NCBI GenBank assembly: GCA_964652775.1
Contig: CAZZAM010000007.1
Location: 58,656-122,655, forward strand
Length of the DNA stretch: 64,000 bases
Origin: UBA11346 sp038060575
GTDB lineage: Bacteria > Planctomycetota > UBA11346
Direction: 5' to 3'
The notes beneath the pieces were generated by a model. It saw only the letters and a program-made list of their open reading frames with translations. It was not told the DNA's origin and did no database searches. The position numbers and the translations under genes are program-made. Position 1 is the stretch's first letter; every line of letters starts with the position of its first letter. Positions 59,152 through 64,000 of the stretch are shown here, piece by piece.

Positions 59152-60621
59152 CTACTTGATGGGAGCGTCAGCGGGAGTGGCTGGTCCCGACGCGGCGGCC
59201 TGCGTCAGTAGGGCTGGCGGTTTGCCGTCCTTGGCAAAGAGCTTGATCAGCTCCTGTGCTTTAGCCTTGCTACTCCAGTCAGGATAAACGACGGGCGTCG
59301 AGATGCCCTTCGTGGCAAGCAGTCGCGCACAGACAATGCGGCATTCCTGGGCCAGATCGTTCGCAGCCGCCAGAATGCGTTGGCATTCCTGCGGAGCGTG
59401 AAACCCCATGCCGTTATTCGCTGCCACATAATCCCAACGCAATTGCGCTTTGCGGACCAGGGCGCGCACCTTTTTCAAATCGTCGTCGCCGATTCCGACT
59501 TGCTTGCAGGCGGCAATATCAAAGTGGGCTCGGCAGATCGCGATTTCGGCTGTCAGACGACCTTCGTTGATCTTGTCTTGAATGGATTCGACGCGAGCGC
59601 GGATGTCGTTTTCGCCCCAACGGTGGCACACGGCGCATGAGTTGGCAATGTTCAGCAGCGGCGACTGGACATGATGGTCGGTGAACTTTTGTCCGCCTTC
59701 GGTTCGGTACGGCATGTGACAATCAGCACACGACACATTGCGGTAAGCGTGGACGCCCTTGCTGTACACTTCGTAATCGGGGTGCTGCATCTTGATCATA
59801 CGGGCACCTGAGATCGGGTGAACCCAGTCAGCAAAGTCCGCATTTTCATAGTATTCATCCATCTGCTCGACGCCGGTGCCCTTGTCCCAAGGGAATGTCA
59901 GGTACGCCTTCTGGCCCTTCGCCTCGTCCTTCTTGAAGTAGTACTCGACGTGACACTGCGCACAAACCAACGAACGCATCTCTTGATGTGACGCTTTCGA
60001 GATGTCCTTGCCCTGACGCTCGAAGGCTTCCTTCAGCGCCGGCCTAGTGATGGTCAACGCCATGGTCTTGGGGTCGTGGCAGTCGGCGCAACCGATCGGA
60101 TGCGTCACTTCTGCTGCCAATTCCTTGGCTGGCGTATCGTAGAATTTGGCCGGCCCCATCTGCGCCATCAGGCGCGGAACATCTGGGGATTTGCAGGTCC
60201 AACAGGTGCCGGGCTTGGTGCTGATGTCACGCCCCGTGTCGAGAACATCACGAATCGCATAAGTGTGACCACGGGCCTGATTATAGTCCTTCGCGAACGC
60301 GTAGCCGGCGAACAAAATGACGTTGTTGGGATCCTCCTCAAGCAGATCCCGCTTCCCAGCACCACCATACTTGGTGCGGGAATCCGTCTGCTCCATCTGC
60401 TTGTAGGAGGCGTATTCGCGCGGCCAATTCGCCGACCACTTGGAGCTATCGCTCTCCCATTCCGCGATCGGCTGCAGGACGCGCGAACTGGCAGTCGCTT
60501 CGACGCGGCGCTCGATGATCGACACACTGAGTAGTCCCAAAAGGAATACCGCAATTACCGTGACAGCAAAGACCAACCAGCCGCGCCTGGAAGATGGGGG
60601 GGATTGGGTGGGATCATTCAT
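59152..60621 (-). CDS. nrfA: Ammonia-forming pentaheme cytochrome c nitrite reductase NrfA
   Basis: Reduces nitrite to ammonium with six electrons at the outer face of the inner membrane. The 489-residue protein has an uncleaved or cleaved N-terminal hydrophobic segment (15-36) and five heme sites: the catalytic CWTCK at 140-144 (Lys ligand), then CADCH 178-182, CAQCH 220-224, CADCH 298-302 and CAVCH 329-333. Active-site regions 'YKQMEQTD' and 'HPDYEVYSKGVHAYRNVSC' are present. ATG 60621 overlaps nrfH by 8 bp. The window also encodes the quinol oxidase subunit and heme assembly factors. Confidence 0.97.
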   Translation of the reverse strand: MNDPTQSPPSSRRGWLVFAVTVIAVFLLGLLSVSIIERRVEATASSRVLQPIAEWESDSSKWSANWPREYASYKQMEQTDSRTKYGGAGKRDLLEEDPNNVILFAGYAFAKDYNQARGHTYAIRDVLDTGRDISTKPGTCWTCKSPDVPRLMAQMGPAKFYDTPAKELAAEVTHPIGCADCHDPKTMALTITRPALKEAFERQGKDISKASHQEMRSLVCAQCHVEYYFKKDEAKGQKAYLTFPWDKGTGVEQMDEYYENADFADWVHPISGARMIKMQHPDYEVYSKGVHAYRNVSCADCHMPYRTEGGQKFTDHHVQSPLLNIANSCAVCHRWGENDIRARVESIQDKINEGRLTAEIAICRAHFDIAACKQVGIGDDDLKKVRALVRKAQLRWDYVAANNGMGFHAPQECQRILAAANDLAQECRIVCARLLATKGISTPVVYPDWSSKAKAQELIKLFAKDGKPPALLTQAAASGPATPADAPIK

Positions 60622-61225
60622 GGGTCGTGTCCTTCGCCGGGCGGACAGGACGTCCACCGGTGTTCATCTGATGCGGGTCACTGCCGACGCTGGGAAGGCG
60701 TGGGCGCATGACGTCAAGACTGGTCGAGAGTGAATTTACCCGGCCATGGGGAACTTCGCGGTGGCAATCCCAGCAGCGTTGGTCGCCGGGCTGCCAAGCA
60801 TTGCGGTGGACCTCGCCGACTAGGCCACCGTGGCAGCGCACGCAGTTGCTTTGCACAACCGGGATGGCGGCGGTGGACAGCTCGATAACCTGCGGCTCGG
60901 CACGCATGGTAAAGATGGTGGCGTGGCGCATGCCATCGCGGGCCTTGAAGCTGTAGGTATGGATGAAGTTGTCGTGCGGCACATGGCAATCATTGCAGGT
61001 TGCCACTTCACGATGGCTGGAGTGGTTCCAGGTCAGGTACGCGTTGTTCATCACATGGCAGTTGATGCAGGTTTCTGGCGAGTTGCCCAAGTACGATGGC
61101 GCACGTGAGATGTGCACCGTGGCAGCGCCCAACCCAACAAAGCAGCCGAACGCAATCCAACACGGCATGCGCCACGTCGTTGGTAGGAATCCCAGGGTGA
61201 ACAACATCTGCAGACAGGCCTTCAT
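60614..61225 (-). CDS. nrfH: Tetraheme cytochrome c NrfH, quinol dehydrogenase subunit
   Basis: Membrane-anchored electron donor to NrfA of the NapC/NirT family. The 203-residue protein has one N-terminal helix ('PCWIAFGCFVGLGAATVHIS') and four CxxCH sites: CINCH 53-57, CNDCH 77-81, CVRCH 128-132 and CWDCH 151-155. 'SYLGNSPETCINCHVMN' is the usual first-heme segment with the conserved Met. The start at 61225 overlaps the stop of an upstream small reading frame (ATGA), which is of doubtful reality. Confidence 0.95.
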   Translation of the reverse strand: MKACLQMLFTLGFLPTTWRMPCWIAFGCFVGLGAATVHISRAPSYLGNSPETCINCHVMNNAYLTWNHSSHREVATCNDCHVPHDNFIHTYSFKARDGMRHATIFTMRAEPQVIELSTAAIPVVQSNCVRCHGGLVGEVHRNAWQPGDQRCWDCHREVPHGRVNSLSTSLDVMRPRLPSVGSDPHQMNTGGRPVRPAKDTTHE

Positions 61226-61543
61226 CGCTTAATCGCTCTGGCCAAGTTCGCTATGTCTGGCGCTGAAATCGACGTACGTACAGGGCCAAGCATACAGGTG
61301 ACAATCTGGATCACCTGATCCTGAATGCAAGCGCACCAACTCAATTGTCGCATACTCATCGCCGTGTCGTACGGTTCTAGCAATTTGCGCGGTCGCTCCG
61401 GACCAAGTGCGCAAATTTGAAAATTTGCAACTGCAGCAAAGCAGGCGGTCGGCTTGACCACGGCCCAGATCGGTTGTCGAAACACACGTGCCACATACAG
61501 ACCACCCGTCTGGTGCTGGTGGATTCGTTGGCTCTCAAGCGCA
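61226..61543 (-). other. nrfHA leader region with doubtful small reading frames
   Basis: No convincing gene in these 318 bp. One minus-strand frame (61563 to 61222) is open for 113 codons and its TGA overlaps the nrfH ATG, which would suggest coupling, but the protein has no recognisable features. A second minus frame ending at 61229 has a better-looking protein (a C-x2-C and C-C-x-C cluster, then 'ATIELVRLHSGSGDP') yet lacks a normal start codon before position 61414. One of these may be a leader peptide or a decayed gene. Confidence 0.3.
61411..61428. promoter_or_regulatory. Palindromic operator candidate upstream of nrfHA
   Basis: 'gcaaattt-ga-aaatttgc' is a perfect 8-bp inverted repeat with a 2-bp spacer, AT-rich in a GC-rich background, about 186 bp upstream of the nrfH start. 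It would suit a dimeric regulator of nitrite or anaerobic genes, but the regulator is unknown and the sequence is not an FNR consensus. Confidence 0.4.
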
Positions 61544-62509
61544 TTATCTGGTGAACGATTCATCCGCCGCGGTCCGCATCACCTCCAACCGACGCCCATC
61601 CCAACGCAACGTCTGATCCGCCGTGCGCACGCGATCCCAGGCAAACGGACCTATCAACTCACGCGGCGTGCATGGGCGTTGTTCGGCAATCAAGCCAGCG
61701 CAGCAGGCGAGGAATCCGCATAACCCAGCGGCGTCATAGCTGGCGCGCAAAGCAGGCGCGGCGATCGCGCCGTGGCTTTTACTGAGCTTTCGCTGCGCGG
61801 TGTGTTCCCACAGCACGAGGTGGTGACGATAAGTCGGAGTCGGCAGACCGAGCAGGCGCTGCAACGCCACTTGACCGGCGGTGCCTGGGGCGATGTCGCG
61901 ACCGCGCACGATGCGATTCACGCCGATGCGCGCATCATCAACGACCACGGCGAGTTGATAGGCAACGACACCATCACGGCGGACGACGATCGGATCTCCT
62001 GCTGCAGCCGCAGGATGCTGACTGAGGTCAAGACCACTCTCATCGCGCAACTCAATGAGCTGGTCATCAAGTCGACAGCGGATCGATTCACGACAGCCAC
62101 GCCAGTCGTCAGCTGGCAGCGGGCGGCCGCGTTCGTGATTGTCGTAGGCCCACGATCCGTCCGGCGCGCGGCGTCCGCCCTGGGCGAGTTCACGCCGCGA
62201 CGTTGCGCTTGGATAGAGACGGCCCGCTGCAGCCAGACGATCCAGCGCGGCAGCGTGGCCAGCGCTGTGGGCGGATTGGTATTCAACCGCATCCCAATCC
62301 AGGCCGAACCACGAGAAATCGTTGCATAATCCGCTGGCGAATTCCGGATGGCAGCGCTCGCGATCGAGATCTTCCAAACGCAAAATCAGTCGCGCACCGC
62401 GCGAACGCGCATCCAGCCAACAGAGCAGTGCAGACAGCAGCGTGCCAGGATGCGCTCGCCCCGAGGTCGTCGGCGCACAGCGACACACGTCAGATTGCGG
62501 TGGCGTCAT
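61544..62509 (-). CDS. gluQ: Glutamyl-Q tRNA(Asp) synthetase
   Basis: A truncated glutamyl-tRNA-synthetase homologue that adds glutamate to queuosine in tRNA-Asp. The 321-residue protein has only the catalytic core, without an anticodon-binding domain. Motifs: 'RCAPTTSGRAHPGTLLSAL' (HIGH-region variant usual in this family), 'ILRLEDLDRERC', 'DGVVAYQLAVVVDDARIGV', 'IVRGRDI' and 'KLSKSHGAIA' (KMSKS equivalent). ATG 62509 is chosen over an upstream start. It is 16 bp downstream of the STAS gene. Confidence 0.88.
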   Translation of the reverse strand: MTPPQSDVCRCAPTTSGRAHPGTLLSALLCWLDARSRGARLILRLEDLDRERCHPEFASGLCNDFSWFGLDWDAVEYQSAHSAGHAAALDRLAAAGRLYPSATSRRELAQGGRRAPDGSWAYDNHERGRPLPADDWRGCRESIRCRLDDQLIELRDESGLDLSQHPAAAAGDPIVVRRDGVVAYQLAVVVDDARIGVNRIVRGRDIAPGTAGQVALQRLLGLPTPTYRHHLVLWEHTAQRKLSKSHGAIAAPALRASYDAAGLCGFLACCAGLIAEQRPCTPRELIGPFAWDRVRTADQTLRWDGRRLEVMRTAADESFTR

Positions 62510-62525
62510 CGCTGGCGCTTGCCGA

Positions 62526-63128
62526 TCAGCGCCCGGGCGGAGATCCCAGCCCTGCCGCATGTGTTCTCAGGAAGTCCGCCACCAGATCGTCGCACGCCTT
62601 GGGCAGATCCGGGAAGCTAAGAATAAGCCGGGTCAGTCCTACCATTTCCAACACTTTGGTGATGGATGCGCTGGGGCGCAGCAGACGCAGACGCGCGCGC
62701 TTGGCGTTCGATGCCAAAGCCGCGATGCCCATGCTGCTGATGTATTGCAGGTACACGCAGTCGATGACGACGCCGTAGAGGTTGCGCTGATCCAGTCCGG
62801 ACAGCGTGTCTTCCAATTGCTGCGCGGCGTCCTGATCGATGCGGGAAGGAAAATCAAGCTGGGGAATATGAAACCCGTTGGACAACACGTAGGCATAGAC
62901 GCCAGTGACTTGCGAGCCAAGTGAGCCAACACGCACGCGTTCGCTGGCGACCCGCGCTCCGCGACCTGGGTGACGCATGCGTGCCATGGCCTCGACCAGC
63001 ACTTGGGCGGTGGCGATCGCGCCGGTTGGCGACGTGGCGACGGCATCAACCTGGATCGTGAACAGCGATGCCTGGGCATCACCAACCAGGGTGTACGGAA
63101 CGGTTACCGGCATGCGATGGAGTGGCAT
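62526..63128 (-). CDS. STAS-domain regulatory protein
   Basis: A 200-residue protein whose C-terminal 110 residues form a STAS (anti-sigma-factor antagonist-like) domain: 'QLEDTLSGLDQRNLYGVVID', 'LQYISSMGIAALASNAKRAR' with the serine pair at the phosphorylation site, and 'RPSASITKVLEMVGLTRLI'. The N-terminal 90 residues are beta-rich and of unknown type ('SLFTIQVDAVATSPTGAIAT'). Similar proteins act in partner-switching cascades with kinase/phosphatase partners, none of which are adjacent here. The start may be 63128 or the ATG at 63113. Confidence 0.75.
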   Translation of the reverse strand: MPLHRMPVTVPYTLVGDAQASLFTIQVDAVATSPTGAIATAQVLVEAMARMRHPGRGARVASERVRVGSLGSQVTGVYAYVLSNGFHIPQLDFPSRIDQDAAQQLEDTLSGLDQRNLYGVVIDCVYLQYISSMGIAALASNAKRARLRLLRPSASITKVLEMVGLTRLILSFPDLPKACDDLVADFLRTHAAGLGSPPGR

Positions 63129-63173
63129 TCAGGTTCTATCCTCGGCTAGCGACAGCACACCCGCGGGGAACAG

Positions 63174-63247
63174 TGGAGCGGGTGATGGGAATCGAACCCA
63201 CGTCACTGGCTTGGGAAGCCAGCGCTCTACCATTGAGCTACACCCGC
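63174..63247 (-). tRNA. tRNA-Gly (anticodon CCC), CCA encoded
   Basis: Minus strand: acceptor GCGGGTG pairs with CACCCGC; D-arm 'gctcaatggtagagc'; anticodon stem CTGGC with loop TTCCCAA (anticodon CCC); T-arm 'gtgggttcgattcccat'. Discriminator T followed by encoded CCA (63174-63176). Confidence 0.95.
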
Positions 63248-63346
63248 AGTGCATGCCGCGCATCGTCAGCGCTGATTCCCATTCGGCAAGACTGGCGGCA
63301 TACGCCTAGCTACTGCGATTCAGCTGGGGGTAGGGATGGGGGATTG

Positions 63347-63442
63347 AATGTAGAATGCTCGAATGTGCGAATGTCGAAGAGCCCCTGTACCAGCCCTATT
63401 TTGCATGAATTCGAGCATTCGCACATTCGAGCATTCTACATT
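63347..63442. repeat. Hairpin repeat ('aatgctcgaatgtgcgaatg')
   Basis: A perfect 27-bp inverted repeat: 63347-63373 pairs with 63416-63442. It sits between tRNA-Gly and the 3' end of the last gene. Its word structure ('gaatgc', 'cgaatg') is like the hairpin at 20263-20367. Confidence 0.8.
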
Positions 63443-63451
63443 GTTTCCGAC

Positions 63452-64000
63452 TTAACTCGCAGTCCCATCCACTAGTCGCTGCCGTGCCGCCCGGTGTGCG
63501 GCAGTGCGCTGCGCGGTGTGCGCGTCCTCGTTGTCCTGGCTGACGCAAGCCGCGTCGCGCTCAGTGCCGGTGACCACTCCTGCCTGCTGTTGGTCTGGTA
63601 GGCGGCGCAGGCTGCAGACCGCGACCGGCACTTCGGGACAGGCGGCGATGAGAAATCGCTCGGCCGGAGCGCCGTGCGCTTGCTGGCTGGCTTGAATACG
63701 CTTGGCCTCGTTGCGTGCGAATTGCTGCGCCGTCTGCAGATTGCGTGACGCATCGGTCCACGGGTCATTGGGCATGGTGAACAGTGGCTTGTCACTGCCA
63801 AACGCCGCCCGTTCCATCCCGCGCAATAAACGCTGACACTGGCGCGTGATCTCCGGTTGGCGCGAACCCAACAGCAATACGTGCCACCACGGCGAAAATG
63901 TGCGCAGTAACATCTGCATGCGACCGATGAGCATGGCGAGCACACCGCCGCGTCCACTGCCGGCGGGTAAAGCTGCAATAAATGGCGACGTGCACAGCTG
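63452..64000 (-). CDS. C-terminal part of an unidentified protein (5' end outside window)
   Basis: The frame is open from the right window edge to a TAA at 63452, giving 182 residues of an incomplete protein. The first GTG (63943) is probably internal because the frame continues to the edge without a stop ('LPAGSGRGGVLAMLIGRM'). The sequence has 'RTFSPWWHVLLLGSRQPEIT', a helical middle and a Gln/Ala/Arg-rich end. No family is recognised. An overlapping frame (63472 to 63978) is Ser/Arg/Cys-rich and looks like a shadow. Confidence 0.5.
   Translation of the reverse strand, partial: QLCTSPFIAALPAGSGRGGVLAMLIGRMQMLLRTFSPWWHVLLLGSRQPEITRQCQRLLRGMERAAFGSDKPLFTMPNDPWTDASRNLQTAQQFARNEAKRIQASQQAHGAPAERFLIAACPEVPVAVCSLRRLPDQQQAGVVTGTERDAACVSQDNEDAHTAQRTAAHRAARQRLVDGTAS

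Noticed and set aside
61222..61563. A 113-codon gene overlapping nrfH
   Set aside because: Apart from the ATGA overlap there is no support: no recognisable domain and a competing frame; kept only as a leader-region note.
63472..63978. Minus-strand frame encoding a Cys/Ser/Arg-rich protein
   Set aside because: It overlaps the open frame that reaches the window edge and has the composition of a shadow frame.

Overview
The window is a contiguous, gene-dense, GC-rich bacterial chromosome segment. A run of 10 N at 42155-42164 shows it comes from a scaffold. Several traits point to the PVC superphylum, most likely Planctomycetota: two eukaryotic-type Ser/Thr kinases (one fused to receiver domains), an ECF sigma factor with the N-terminal 'PATRWSLI' signature, a sulfatase-modifying-factor-like lipoprotein, large secreted repeat proteins, and many intergenic hairpins built on 'cgcagag' words. 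This assignment is an inference; no rRNA or other phylogenetic marker is present. The many envelope lipoproteins, a LpxH-like hydrolase, flagellar genes and a PilM protein fit a diderm, motile cell.

Layout. 1-2758: three overlapping genes for exported proteins (cadherin-like surface protein, FGE-fold lipoprotein, probable beta-barrel). 2842-8909: housekeeping genes zwf, uup-like ABC-F, lpxH-like, truA, a thioredoxin-like gene and smpB. 8893-14857: secreted zincin protease, two unknown proteins and a family-4 uracil-DNA glycosylase. 14956-19240: a hybrid histidine kinase overlapping a Ser/Thr kinase with two receiver domains. 19433-21422: ABC-2 permease, trpC, small membrane protein. 21492-28465: a 1170-residue Trp-rich secreted repeat protein, TPR lipoprotein, another lipoprotein and a secreted esterase. 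28476-32795: a giant glycogen-debranching-type enzyme. 33372-38193: tRNA-Arg and a BMP-type nucleoside ABC transporter. 38200-42090: kinase, ahcY, ECF sigma. 42561-47300: pilM, RluA-type pseudouridine synthase, rodA, a SIS-fold isomerase. 47445-49907: lipoprotein, MazG-like, HDOD, csrA and fliW on the minus strand. 50085-55854: small membrane protein, fliA, fliK-like, flhB-like, recG, pth. 55977-61225: coiled-coil secreted protein, then ccsA, resB, nrfA and nrfH (cytochrome c assembly plus ammonifying nitrite reductase). 61544-64000: gluQ, STAS protein, tRNA-Gly and a gene cut by the window edge.

The most striking signal is a family of small palindromic mobile elements. Two copies are exactly 163 bp, each flanked by a perfect 5-bp target duplication. 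One lies in frame inside the activation loop of the 17051-19240 kinase and adds exactly 56 codons; removing it restores an ordinary loop. The other sits on the shared stop region of two convergent genes and re-creates both stop codons. Element plus duplication is 168 bp (a multiple of three), and both copies are open in the same reading frame, so the element behaves like the in-frame palindromic elements known from Rickettsia. A 196-bp sibling type and a second, composite repeat, mostly placed at gene 3' ends, are also present.
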